A DNA stretch of 64,000 bases, taken from positions 682,001-746,000 of the forward strand of contig OZ246000.1 of the NCBI GenBank assembly GCA_965230245.1, in the 5' to 3' direction. The notes beneath the pieces are model-generated. The model did not search any database and had not been told where the DNA came from. It was given only the letters and a program-made list of their open reading frames with translations. The stretch comes from JAGNKE01 sp965230245. GTDB lineage: Bacteria > Pseudomonadota > Alphaproteobacteria > Micavibrionales > Micavibrionaceae. Shown here piece by piece: positions 47,323 through 60,296 of this stretch; position 1 is the first letter of the stretch; each line of letters starts with the position of its first letter. The translations under genes and the position numbers were made by a program.

Positions 47323-47772
47323 CTAGGCCGCCCGATCTGCATCATCAATAATGTAGGAAATTTCACCTGTCTCGCAATTCATAGGTAAGGAAATATGTTC
47401 ATGCGCACACAGCCAGCGCCTGCCTTCTTTGCGGAAGCACACCGTGCCGCGCAACCAGCTTTTCGCAATATCGCCTTCGACAGGCACATTGAGGCCGTGA
47501 ATACGGGAATAAAAATGCACAAAAGCCAGATCGTCGCCTGCAGCAATTTTGACATCCTTATACTCGATTTCAGGGTCATCGAAGAATGGAAAACATTGCT
47601 CCCATAAATCCTTTGTCGCCTCCACGCCATCCGCGGTCGCACCGACATCAAACAGACGGTAATCCGCAGCATAATCCTTATGCATAGCCACAAGGTCTTT
47701 CTTTTTCAGAGCCTTGGCCCACGTCGCCATAGCATCTTAAATTTCCTGAACGGATTGCTCGTTATTGGACAT
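47323..47772 (-). CDS. SnoaL/DUF4440-like NTF2-fold protein interrupted by an in-frame stop near its start
   Basis: An NTF2-like protein with WAKALKKKDLVAMHKDYAAD, VHFYSRIHG and RGTVCFRKEGRRWLCAHEH. The only strong Shine-Dalgarno (AAGGAG, spacing 8) serves an ATG at 47772 encoding MSNNEQSVQEI, followed by TAA at 47737-47739 in the same frame. The frame then continues DAMATWAKAL to the stop at 47323. Family members normally start about a dozen residues before the WAKAL helix, so the TAA looks like a nonsense change. Translation could restart at ATG 47730 (135 residues) but that codon has no ribosome site. It lies 104 bp after the 5S gene on the same strand. Confidence 0.72.
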
Positions 47773-47781
47773 GAAAAATCT

Positions 47782-47801
47782 CCTTAAGAATAAACTTAAG
47801 G
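47782..47801 (-). promoter_or_regulatory. hairpin covering the SnoaL-like gene's ribosome binding site
   Basis: On the reverse strand CCTTAAG-N6-CTTAAGG forms a perfect 7-bp stem whose 3' arm includes the AAGG of the AAGGAG Shine-Dalgarno, 10 nt before the ATG at 47772. It could restrain translation or act in rRNA operon termination; the T run after it is short and interrupted. Confidence 0.55.
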
Positions 47802-47875
47802 AAACATTATGCGGTGTAGGGGAAAAATCAAAGAAGAAATCGTTGAAATAGGTTTGACAAATATAATGGGTTTGG

Positions 47876-47995
47876 AAGACCCGGCAGCGAACTACTCTCC
47901 CACATCTTAAGATGCAGTACCATCGTCGCTGTAAGGTTTCACGGCCGAGTTCGGGATGGGATCGGGTGTGTCACTTACGCTATTACCACCGAGTC
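47876..47995 (-). rRNA. 5S rRNA
   Basis: About 120 nt on the reverse strand with CCCGATCCCATCCCGAACTC and a pairing terminal stem (GACTCGG... / ...GCCGGGTC). It follows 23S by about 108 bp. Ends are estimates to within a few bases. Confidence 0.93.
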
Positions 47996-48103
47996 ATCCA
48001 AAACCATTATATCCAACGCTTCTATCAAATGCTTAGAGATCGAAGCAGTAAACTTACCGCTGCGCGCTTCGCAATGTCTTTTGTAATTACCATTGCGTAA
48101 GAT

Positions 48104-50846
<2,743 letters not shown>

Positions 50847-51190
50847 ATCACGCGCAGGGATAAATCTACTGCAAAGCAATGCAACGCATTGTTTGCAAAC
50901 ATTTAATCTGCTTATGATCTATTTAAAAAAATTGTTCGAAGCGAGAAACTTCAAACAATCTCAGCTATTTGTTAGACATCAAGCCGGACTCAATTAAACG
51001 AATTTAAAAGAGTCCAACCTAAATATTTGTTGGAGTACATAAAACGCAGAACGTTAAAAACGAACGTTGTTTTATGTATGTCAAACCTATTCACGATATA
51101 CAAGAACCTGGATCAAACCAGAAATGAAACGCCTATTCGGCATTTCATCACTGACTTTATCAAGTCTTTATAGGATCAAATTGGTGGAGA
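50847..51190 (-). other. 23S leader / tRNA-Ala to 23S spacer with processing-type hairpins
   Basis: The 344-bp spacer has no gene. It contains a stem TCCAAC/GTTGGA (51013-51034) and a longer imperfect inverted repeat: ACATAAAAC with AACGTT (51037-51055) against AACGTT with GTTTTATGT (51063-51077). These may be RNase III processing or antitermination structures. Confidence 0.6.
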
Positions 51191-51266
51191 TGGTGGACCC
51201 TAGCGGGATCGAACCGCTGACCTCCTGAATGCAAATCAGGCGCTCTCCCAGCTGAGCTAAGGGCCC
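51191..51266 (-). tRNA. tRNA-Ala(TGC)
   Basis: 76-nt cloverleaf on the reverse strand: acceptor GGGCCCT/AGGGTCC, discriminator A, encoded CCA, anticodon loop TTTGCAT (TGC), T-arm GGTTCGATCCC. In the usual rRNA spacer position but separated from tRNA-Ile by a protein gene. Confidence 0.97.
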
Positions 51267-51301
51267 TTAAGCCTCGCTTAGCTCAGAGGTTAAGCTATGA
51301 C

Positions 51302-51820
51302 CTAAAGATTAATCTCCAAATTTTGAGCAATCGACTGAGCCATCGAACGCGCCTGAGCAACAAGTTGCTGTGAAGCTTGAAGTGCCTGTGCCATAAGCTG
51401 GTTTGCTTGCCCCATCAAACGGCTAAGCTCTGCATTAAAGTCCGCTTGCGTTGCAAAAGACGTCACATTCAGGTTTGCAGCAGCGTTATAAGTGTTCATA
51501 GCACCATTTAAACTACTGGTGATAGAGGACATCTGTCCGTTCATAATACTGTTGAAATTATTCAAAGTCGGTGCAGGAATACCTGCTGTATTATTGACCT
51601 GTTCAACAACATTACAACCACTTTCCACGTTATTGTTAACCCTGTTGAGTGTTCTACGCTCTTGCCTGCCGCTCAAATTGTCTCTAACAGCCTGCGCAGC
51701 TCCATCAAATTGAGAAGAATTGATGGGACCGCAATTAACGTTCACTTGTGCGAAAGACTGCGATGAACCGAAAGCCAGCCCAACCACTAACGCCATTGCC
51801 AAAACAAATATCTTTTTCAT
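51302..51820 (-). CDS. secreted alanine/glutamine-rich protein encoded inside the rRNA operon spacer
   Basis: The 172-residue product starts with a clear signal peptide (MKKIFVLAMALVVGLAFGSS, cleavage expected after QSFA). The mature part has two cysteines (NCGPINSS and SGCNVVEQ) that may pair, asparagine-rich middle segments, and a C-terminal amphipathic helix rich in Ala, Gln and Met (LMGQANQLMAQALQASQQLV). No family recognised. It lies between tRNA-Ile and tRNA-Ala on the rRNA strand: 107 bp after tRNA-Ile and 35 bp before tRNA-Ala. An AAGG sequence precedes the ATG. It would be transcribed with the rRNA, and it also has a possible promoter of its own (51885-51913). Confidence 0.85.
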   Translation of the reverse strand: MKKIFVLAMALVVGLAFGSSQSFAQVNVNCGPINSSQFDGAAQAVRDNLSGRQERRTLNRVNNNVESGCNVVEQVNNTAGIPAPTLNNFNSIMNGQMSSITSSLNGAMNTYNAAANLNVTSFATQADFNAELSRLMGQANQLMAQALQASQQLVAQARSMAQSIAQNLEINL

Positions 51821-51884
51821 GTTTTACCTTGCTAACCTACCGCACTGCGGCATGCCCTCTCTAATTTCTTAAATGATGCTTAAT

Positions 51885-51913
51885 ATTTTATACAAATATT
51901 ATCGCTTCGTAAA
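51885..51913 (-). promoter_or_regulatory. possible internal promoter for the spacer gene
   Basis: On the reverse strand TTTACG (51908-51913), a 17-bp spacer and TAAAAT (51885-51890) form a plausible sigma-70 promoter. The predicted 5' UTR (about 58 nt) contains the palindrome CCGCACTGCGG just upstream of the ribosome site. Confidence 0.5.
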
Positions 51914-51927
51914 GTTTTTAGAAGAAA

Positions 51928-52004
51928 TGGTGGGCCCGGCGAGACTTGAACTTGCGACCTCACGCTTATCAAGCGTGCGCTCTAACCAACTGAGCTACGA
52001 GCCC
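51928..52004 (-). tRNA. tRNA-Ile(GAT)
   Basis: 77-nt cloverleaf on the reverse strand: acceptor GGGCTCG/CGGGCCC, discriminator A, encoded CCA, anticodon loop TTGATAA (GAT). Standard position after 16S. Confidence 0.97.
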
Positions 52005-52134
52005 TTCAAGGCAGCGCCATCATAGACGAAAGCCCAGGATGATTACTTGGCTGATCCTATACAGGAAAGAAGAGATAGGCGGGCAACAGCATTTGCACGA
52101 ACGCTTAATGAAATTAAGCGCTGCACCAGATCGC

Positions 52135-53627
<1,493 letters not shown>

Positions 53628-54059
53628 AATCCATCAAAACTCGAATCAAAGTAATTTAGAGTTTTGAAGCTATAAATGCTTCAAAAGACTTGTTGCTGTT
53701 TGCTTGCATTGATTACGATTAATAAATTAATCGCAACCCGTAAACTTTGTCCGAAGACAAAGTTTGTGCGTCATAAAAGTTACACAAAACAGCAATAGTC
53801 TTTTTTGTCTTAATGCATCCAATGCTATCGACAAATACTGCTGCCTGCGTATCTCTTCTTTCCTATTCACGATGTTCAAGAACACGAGAGCCCTCTTAAG
53901 TCGAAGGCTCTTATCACCAAGAAAAAATAACTTGGCTCATTATGTTTGAGATGGCTGCATCTTAATCGGAATTACCAGTCTCAGTCAACAACACTTTTCA
54001 AAAAAACTTACTTGGTGCTTGACCCTCTTTCGGGTCAGTTCCCGTCAGAGGTGAGAGGC
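53628..54059 (-). other. rRNA operon leader
   Basis: About 430 bp between the rrn promoter and 16S. Hairpins include TGACCC-N6-GGGTCA (54020-54037) and an AGAGCC/GGCTCT stem near 53889-53911. No clear boxA was recognised. No coding sequence. Confidence 0.6.
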
Positions 54060-54088
54060 GTTATACATGCCCTCCCCCAACCTGTCAA
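54060..54088 (-). promoter_or_regulatory. rRNA operon promoter
   Basis: On the reverse strand a consensus -35 TTGACA (54083-54088), an exact 17-bp spacer and -10 TATAAC (54060-54065). Start expected near 54053, about 425 nt before the 16S 5' end. Confidence 0.88.
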
Positions 54089-54351
54089 ACATGTTTTTAC
54101 ATTTTTTTTACTTTTTTTTCATTTATCTTTTTTGACAGCCTGAAAACGCATGAAAAACCTCAAAATTATGGATCAATAGGAAACTGAATCAAATCCACTT
54201 GTAATTCAAAAAACATAAGATCATTATATGTTGCCTTAAGGCAAAAACCTCACGCTTGAATTTGATCTCATAAACTTCGGTTTCATCTGGACATAAAAGC
54301 AAAACGGTGTTGCTTTAACATAAGAACAAAAAAACACCAACACGGGGACGA
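54089..54351. other. divergent region between rrn promoter and Na/phosphate transporter
   Basis: AT-rich, with a poly-T/pyrimidine tract at 54092-54135 that may act as an upstream element for the rrn promoter. A GGGGA site lies just before the transporter's proposed ATT start. No other gene is seen. Confidence 0.5.
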
Positions 54352-56031
54352 ATTAAGATCGAAACATCGGTTACACTCATACTCTTTAAAATTATCGGAA
54401 GCGTCGCCCTCCTGCTTTGGGGCACACGCATGGTCAAACTCGGCTTTACGCGGGCCTATGCAACCTCGCTCCGTCGTATCATTGCCAAAAACACAAATAA
54501 CCGTTTTTCGGCTTTTCTGTCCGGCCTCGGCGTAACGGCTGTCCTGCAAAGCTCAACGGCAACCGCTCTGGTATTGGCGTCCTTCGCATCTAAAGGAATG
54601 ATCGGAACTGCCGCAGGCCTCGCCGTAATGATTGGCGCAGATGTCAGTACGACACTGGTCGCACAAATCCTTACATTCGATCTTTCATGGCTCATGCCTG
54701 CCTTCCTGATTGTGGGTGTCACGCTGCACCACTTCTATGAACATGGCGGACGGAATAAACATCTTGCCCGCGCTTTCATTGGTCTGGGTTTAATACTATT
54801 GTCTTTAAGCACAATCAAACAAACCGCGATGCCTTTAGGAGAATCGGAAACCCTGCCTGTTCTTCTCGGGCCGCTTGAGCGCGAGCCGATGCTCGCTCTT
54901 GCCTTCGCGGGTATTATCACATGGCTTCTGCATTCCAGCCTGGCTGCTGTCCTGATCATTTCCTCTTTTGCAGGTACCGGGATCATAAGCCTGCATCTCG
55001 GCCTTTTACTGGTACTGGGCGCAAACCTCGGCGGCGCGGTCATCCCTTTTGCGATGACATACAAGATGGGCGCAGCCGCACGGCGCATTACATCCGGAAA
55101 CATGATCATGCGGATAACAACTGTATTGGTGATGGTACCGTTCATTTCCCTGATTATAGACGGCATGGAAGAACTGCCCACCACGACCAGCCGCGAAATC
55201 GTACACTTCCATACTTTCTTTAATCTTATGCTGGCACTTCTTTTTATGCCGTTTGTCGGCCCACTCGCCAATTTCTGCGAAAAGATCAATATCGAAGCCG
55301 AAGACGATGACGAAGAAGTCAAACCGCAATATCTTGATGACGCCGCATTGGACTCCCCCACGATTGCTTTAGCAGCAGCAGCTCGAGAGAGTTTGCGCAT
55401 GGCGGAAATCGTTGAAACCATGTTCACCGACTCGCTGGAAGCTTTACGCAAGGACAATACAAAACTACTAGACGAAATCCGCGCTATGGACGACGACGTT
55501 GACCTGCTTCATAACGCCATCAAAATGTACCTGACACGGGTCAACGAAGAATCATTGGACCCGAAAGAATCCGACCGCCTGCTTCAAATCCTGAGCTACT
55601 CCACCAATCTGGAACACATTGGTGATGTCATCGAAAACAGTTTGCTCGACATCATAAGTTCTAAGGTCAACAGCCAGCATCGCTTCTCCGAAGAAGGGTT
55701 TTCGGAAATCATAGACTTCCACAAAGCCATCCTTAAGAATATGAAACTCTCACAAACCATCTTTATATCAGAAGACCCAAAACTGGCGCGGCAACTCGTA
55801 GAGGGCAAAAAACAAGTCCGCGAGGCTGAAAGAAAAAGTACCGTCAAGCATATAAAAAGGCTACGCGAACGTGATCCTGAAACACTTTCAACCAGCGCCC
55901 TGCATACCGACATCATGCGTGACTTCCGCAGGATTAACAGCCACATTACAACTGTGGCCTACTCCATTCTAAACAATGCGGAACAGTACAAAGACAAACG
56001 AGCCACTGAAAAGCCGGATCCTGCCGAGTAA
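54352..56031 (+). CDS. Na/phosphate cotransporter family protein (NptA/YjbB type), apparent ATT start
   Basis: The protein has the Na_Pi_cotrans repeats: LRRIIAKNTNNRFSAFLSGL with VTAVLQSSTATALVLASFAS, and a second inverted copy ITWLLHSSLAAVLIISSFAG. About eight or nine membrane helices and a C-terminal PhoU-like helical domain (MDDDVDLLHNAIKMYLTRVN) follow. It imports or exports phosphate at the inner membrane. The first ATG (54430) would delete the first membrane helix, which is clearly encoded just upstream (ETSVTLILFKIIGSVALLLW). No ATG, GTG or TTG exists in frame there; ATT at 54352, 4 nt after GGGG, is the best start and gives 559 residues. Confidence 0.85.
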   Translation: MKIETSVTLILFKIIGSVALLLWGTRMVKLGFTRAYATSLRRIIAKNTNNRFSAFLSGLGVTAVLQSSTATALVLASFASKGMIGTAAGLAVMIGADVSTTLVAQILTFDLSWLMPAFLIVGVTLHHFYEHGGRNKHLARAFIGLGLILLSLSTIKQTAMPLGESETLPVLLGPLEREPMLALAFAGIITWLLHSSLAAVLIISSFAGTGIISLHLGLLLVLGANLGGAVIPFAMTYKMGAAARRITSGNMIMRITTVLVMVPFISLIIDGMEELPTTTSREIVHFHTFFNLMLALLFMPFVGPLANFCEKINIEAEDDDEEVKPQYLDDAALDSPTIALAAAARESLRMAEIVETMFTDSLEALRKDNTKLLDEIRAMDDDVDLLHNAIKMYLTRVNEESLDPKESDRLLQILSYSTNLEHIGDVIENSLLDIISSKVNSQHRFSEEGFSEIIDFHKAILKNMKLSQTIFISEDPKLARQLVEGKKQVREAERKSTVKHIKRLRERDPETLSTSALHTDIMRDFRRINSHITTVAYSILNNAEQYKDKRATEKPDPAE

Positions 56032-56133
56032 CATTCTTACAGGTTAACGGCAAAAGACATAATAATTAGCGATTCACAAAAAGAGACACGCACGTTATAA
56101 TCCCATCTGAACATATCTAACGGACACTCGTCC

Positions 56134-58701
56134 ATGTCTTGGCCTAAAAACCTTATAATATTTTCACTCGTTTTGAGCTGTACCGCTTTGTGCACTACTG
56201 CTATCGCAGAGAATGGCCTGCCTCAGCCTGTCTCGCCTTGGCTGCAAAACAAGACATACCCCGACACCTATAAAAGCCCCTATCTAGGAACACGGGATCA
56301 AATTGAGACACAAAATAATCAACTAAAACCAGGCGACACGACACAGGACAACGACGCTACAGTCACAGAGGAGCAATACGAATACCTTTGGGATATGAAA
56401 ACGGAAAAACAGACGACAAAACCACCCTCGCCCCTGGAACGGGCCTATTCGAAACGTGCGGGTGAACCACTAACAATCTTCGGCCACGATATCTTTACAA
56501 GCGAATACAATGATGAAGGCGAAGCCTTAACGCCTTTAGGCGCAGTACAAGACACCTTCATCCTGAACACGGGCGATGAACTGGACATCACCTTCACAGG
56601 ACAGCGAAACGACCGTGAAGCCTATAAAATCAACACGGACGGGCATGTGATTATTAAAGACCTTCAGCCGATCCCCGCAGCCGGAAGAACCATAGCTGAT
56701 GTCAGGCAAAGTATCACCGTGGCCATCTCGACCCTGCACAATACAAAGGCTTTCGTCTCCCTATCATCCGTCAAACAAATCGGCGTCCTTGTTGTGGGAC
56801 ACGTCGAAAAACCCGGGCGGCATAATCTAAGCGCCTTCCACTCTGTGCTTGATGCCATCTCAAAAAGCGGAGGGATCGAGAAATCGGGGTCTTTGCGTAA
56901 AATAAAGCTCGTCCGCCAGGGACGCAGCTACATGATTGATCTTTATGATCTACTCATGACCGGCACAGTGAAAACCGATCTAAGGCTTCAAAACGGAGAC
57001 CGCATCATCATCCCCCCAATCGGCCCGACAATAGCCGTGACAGGCGATGTCATCCGCCCTGCAATCTATGAAATCCGTACAAATCATCATGGCCTTCTAG
57101 GAAAGAACAAAAAAAGTGAAAACCTGACGTTAGAAGATATGCTTTTTCTTTCGGGCGGCATCATCGCGCCGGGTCAGAACAGGTTCATTAAGCTTGAACT
57201 AAAAAATGACGGCAAAGAAATCGTAACGGAAGTCACAAACCATAAATCAAGACAATTTGCCTACGGCTCTATTCTCAGTGTCCAGAAAACCGAAGAGCAA
57301 AGATCGCGGACAATCGAACTCATCGGTCATTCACGCAAACCCGGCCTGCATGACATCGCCAAAGCGCCTACGTTATCAGCTTTACTACCCGATGCAGATT
57401 CTCTGGGCCGTGATATTTACCCCCTTCTAGGGATCATCGAAAGATGGGATAAAAACACTCTATCAAGCCGTTATATCAGGTTTTCAATACGGTCTGTTTT
57501 AAACAAAAAGCAAAATCAAAAACTGGAAGAAGGGGACAAGGTACTCCTTTTTTCCAAAAAAGAAATTTTAGATATGAATCAAGATAGTAGAAACAAAAAC
57601 CAAGCCCCTCCCCTACACAAAACTGCCCTGAAAAATAATAATTCCGATACGTCATATATTGAAAAAAATATTCCCTTAAAAAATTACATCCTTGAACATG
57701 CAGCAACGATACAAGGCGCGGTTAGAATGCCGGGCAGATACCCCGTTGCGGACAACGTCTCCCTCGAAACGTTGATCGCGGTCGCCGGAGGCTTGAACAG
57801 AGATGCCGACACAACAATGATTGAAATCACAGGCTCATATTCAAACCATAGTGACACACCAAAACAAAACCGGCGACAAATTAACTTTTCTGTATCTCCT
57901 GCATCCGCTGTGATGATAAAGGCAGGCGATTCAATCCGCATCAACCAGACAACACGTCGCAATGAGGAAAGAACGGTTTTGATCGGCGGCGAGGTCATGA
58001 ACCCCGGCCAATATGACCTCCTGCCGGGGGATAAAATGTCGGACTTGCTGGAACGGGCGGGAGGCCTGACCCCGCAAGCCTACCCACAAGGCGCAATATT
58101 TAGCCGCGAAGCCGAACGTCGCGCCGAAAAAGCTCGCTTCGATAGCGCTGCCAAAGATATGAAACAATCACTTGCTGCCGCCATTGAGCGCGATAAAAAC
58201 CCACCTGATGCCACACAAATCCGAATGATCCGCGAACTTGCCGCAGAACTGGAAACGGTTGAACCACTGGGCCGCCTGACCGTCGAAACCAACCCTGATA
58301 TGCTCAGCCTGCACCCGGAGTATGATATTCTCCTCGAACCTGCAGACAGACTTTACATCCCCAAGCGCCCACTAACAGTGCGCGTCAACGGCGAAGTCTT
58401 CTCACCCGCATCTCTGCAATTCCGTAAAGATAAAGACCCACGTGATTACATCAACGAGGCCGGAGGCTTCACATACCATGCCGATAAAGACAGAGCTTTT
58501 GTGATTTATCCGGACGGTAGCGCACAACCGCTAAAGGTCAGCGCTTGGAATCACACTGCGACACAAATCCCGCCCGGCTCGACCATCGTCGTGCCCCGCG
58601 ATCCAAAACCGTTTGACTTTATCTCAAGCGCACGCGACGTTAGTCAGATCTTAAGCAACCTTGCAATAACATCGATCTTTATTGATGATATCCGCGATTA
58701 A
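56134..58701 (+). CDS. polysaccharide export outer-membrane protein with SLBB domains (Wza-like)
   Basis: The 855-residue protein has a signal peptide (IIFSLVLSCTALCTTAIAEN), a Poly_export domain (about 145-235; FILNTGDELDITFTGQRNDR, KINTDGHVIIKDLQPIPAAG), and several SLBB domains with V-x-G-x-V-x-x-P-G/A patterns (VVGHVEKPGRHNL, VTGDVIRPAIYEI, IQGAVRMPGRYPV, LIGGEVMNPGQYDL, VNGEVFSPASLQF). It is much longer than Wza (about 380), as in family members with many SLBB repeats. It likely forms the outer-membrane channel of the exopolysaccharide system encoded downstream. Confidence 0.92.
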   Translation: MSWPKNLIIFSLVLSCTALCTTAIAENGLPQPVSPWLQNKTYPDTYKSPYLGTRDQIETQNNQLKPGDTTQDNDATVTEEQYEYLWDMKTEKQTTKPPSPLERAYSKRAGEPLTIFGHDIFTSEYNDEGEALTPLGAVQDTFILNTGDELDITFTGQRNDREAYKINTDGHVIIKDLQPIPAAGRTIADVRQSITVAISTLHNTKAFVSLSSVKQIGVLVVGHVEKPGRHNLSAFHSVLDAISKSGGIEKSGSLRKIKLVRQGRSYMIDLYDLLMTGTVKTDLRLQNGDRIIIPPIGPTIAVTGDVIRPAIYEIRTNHHGLLGKNKKSENLTLEDMLFLSGGIIAPGQNRFIKLELKNDGKEIVTEVTNHKSRQFAYGSILSVQKTEEQRSRTIELIGHSRKPGLHDIAKAPTLSALLPDADSLGRDIYPLLGIIERWDKNTLSSRYIRFSIRSVLNKKQNQKLEEGDKVLLFSKKEILDMNQDSRNKNQAPPLHKTALKNNNSDTSYIEKNIPLKNYILEHAATIQGAVRMPGRYPVADNVSLETLIAVAGGLNRDADTTMIEITGSYSNHSDTPKQNRRQINFSVSPASAVMIKAGDSIRINQTTRRNEERTVLIGGEVMNPGQYDLLPGDKMSDLLERAGGLTPQAYPQGAIFSREAERRAEKARFDSAAKDMKQSLAAAIERDKNPPDATQIRMIRELAAELETVEPLGRLTVETNPDMLSLHPEYDILLEPADRLYIPKRPLTVRVNGEVFSPASLQFRKDKDPRDYINEAGGFTYHADKDRAFVIYPDGSAQPLKVSAWNHTATQIPPGSTIVVPRDPKPFDFISSARDVSQILSNLAITSIFIDDIRD

Positions 58702-58716
58702 TGCGTTATTAGGGTC

Positions 58717-59637
58717 ATGACTGAAGAACAAACACAACAAATCGGCAAACAACCGACTTTCAGCATCATTACAGTAAGCCTTAACAATGATGACGGTTTG
58801 CGCCGTACTCACGCATCCTTGAAAAATCAAACCTCATCGGACTATGAATGGATTGTAGTTGACGGCGGATCGGAAGATGACAGCGTTAATTTCCTGAAAA
58901 CAACAAAAGCAAACTGGAGCAGCGAAAAAGATGAAGGCATTTTTGATGCCATGAATATCGGAATAAAAAGGGGAAAAGGCCGATACGCCCTTTTCCTGAA
59001 TGCCGGTGACACACTGGCTGCGCCTAAAACGCTCGAAAAACTGGCCATCGCCATTAAAAAACAACCTGATTTTATCTACGGAGATGCCTTGGAAACGGAT
59101 ATTCCCAAAGAAGGAAAAGTCCCGAAACCATTCTACAAGGCTGCACGGCGCTACAAAGACCTGCCAAAGGGTATGTTCACCCATCATCAGGCAATGGTCT
59201 ACGACCTAAGCCTGATTAAGGACATCGGTCTACGCTACTCCCTTCTTTACGAAATTGCCTCCGACTATGAATTCACCGCTCGTTACCTGCAACGCGCAAA
59301 ACGCGTCATATACGTTCCAATACCGATCTGTGTCTTCGAAAGCGGCGGCGTGTCTCAGCAGAAAGTTAAAACCGGACGGCGCGAACAATTTATAATCCGC
59401 GAAAACCTAAAAATGATCTCCAGCGTAAAGAACGTCTGGATTTACTTTATGCAGTCCTTGGCGTGGTTCATCCGCAATGCATTTCCCAAGCTGTACAAAA
59501 ACGCAAAAAAAGACAACAAAACCCCGCAATCCGAGATGGAAAGCAAACCCTCACAGAAAAAAGCATCATCAAAGCCAACGAAAACAAAGCCGGATGCATC
59601 GGAAAAAACGGTTGAATCCGATCCTAAAGACCATTAA
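58717..59637 (+). CDS. glycosyltransferase family 2
   Basis: The 306-residue product has a GT-A fold start (FSIITVSLNNDDGLRRTHAS), WIVVDGGSEDDSVNFL, EKDEGIFDAMNIGIKRGKGR and LFLNAGDT in place of DxD, plus a C-terminal lysine-rich tail. Similar enzymes transfer sugars in capsule or O-antigen synthesis; the sugar is not predictable. It follows the export gene by 15 bp and is probably co-transcribed. Confidence 0.92.
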   Translation: MTEEQTQQIGKQPTFSIITVSLNNDDGLRRTHASLKNQTSSDYEWIVVDGGSEDDSVNFLKTTKANWSSEKDEGIFDAMNIGIKRGKGRYALFLNAGDTLAAPKTLEKLAIAIKKQPDFIYGDALETDIPKEGKVPKPFYKAARRYKDLPKGMFTHHQAMVYDLSLIKDIGLRYSLLYEIASDYEFTARYLQRAKRVIYVPIPICVFESGGVSQQKVKTGRREQFIIRENLKMISSVKNVWIYFMQSLAWFIRNAFPKLYKNAKKDNKTPQSEMESKPSQKKASSKPTKTKPDASEKTVESDPKDH

Positions 59638-59702
59638 GTGTGTAACTTCTACATATATATTTGTAATGAAGGGGTCTGCCCCGTATTTAAGTAAAGGTTA
59701 TT

Positions 59703-60296
59703 ATGTTTTCTCTGCGCACACTTATTTTGTCTCTTGCGATCACAGCGTTCGGGACGCTCTCCCTCTCACAGGTAGAAGCCAAAGAAGTCAAAGTCACAAA
59801 TCAGGCCATAGCCAATATGACGTGGGAAATATTCGGCGGCGGTTGTATCGAAAACGGCATCAATCTTGAGAACTGGGCGAACAAACAGATATATCTTACA
59901 GAAGCCGAAGAGAAAAAACTTAACCTTGAAGGACTTTGGCAAAAACTCGGCTACCCCGTTGAACATGAAGTAAAAGACATTTGGGGTGCTGTTGGGCAAA
60001 AAGTATTCCTGTATCAGCATAGCCAGCAAGGCTGCACGGTCACTTCCGAAGCAGCAGTCTCTCAGAAAATGCTTAAACAGGCGTTTGAAAATACCGGAAA
60101 ATCGTTCAAAGCACGCTCCGGTCGCTCATATACAATCAACTCATCAACATCTAACGGCGTGACAAAAATTCTTGCCGTACTTGGCCCTGAAAACAAGGAA
60201 AAGACATACCTGCTAGGGCGCATTCTGCCTGAAAATGAAAGCGGACTGCGTACAATCCTGTACTACTTCAAATCAGAACACGACGTAAAAATCTAA
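59703..60296 (+). CDS. secreted hypothetical protein, 197 aa
   Basis: Signal peptide MFSLRTLILSLAITAFGTLS with cleavage expected after VEA. The mature part has two cysteines (GGGCIENG and QGCTVTSE) likely to pair, and a beta-rich end (TYLLGRILPENESGLRTILY). No family recognised. Its stop codon overlaps the stop of the convergent glycosyltransferase gene by 4 bp (CTAA), leaving no room for a conventional terminator. Confidence 0.72.
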   Translation: MFSLRTLILSLAITAFGTLSLSQVEAKEVKVTNQAIANMTWEIFGGGCIENGINLENWANKQIYLTEAEEKKLNLEGLWQKLGYPVEHEVKDIWGAVGQKVFLYQHSQQGCTVTSEAAVSQKMLKQAFENTGKSFKARSGRSYTINSSTSNGVTKILAVLGPENKEKTYLLGRILPENESGLRTILYYFKSEHDVKI

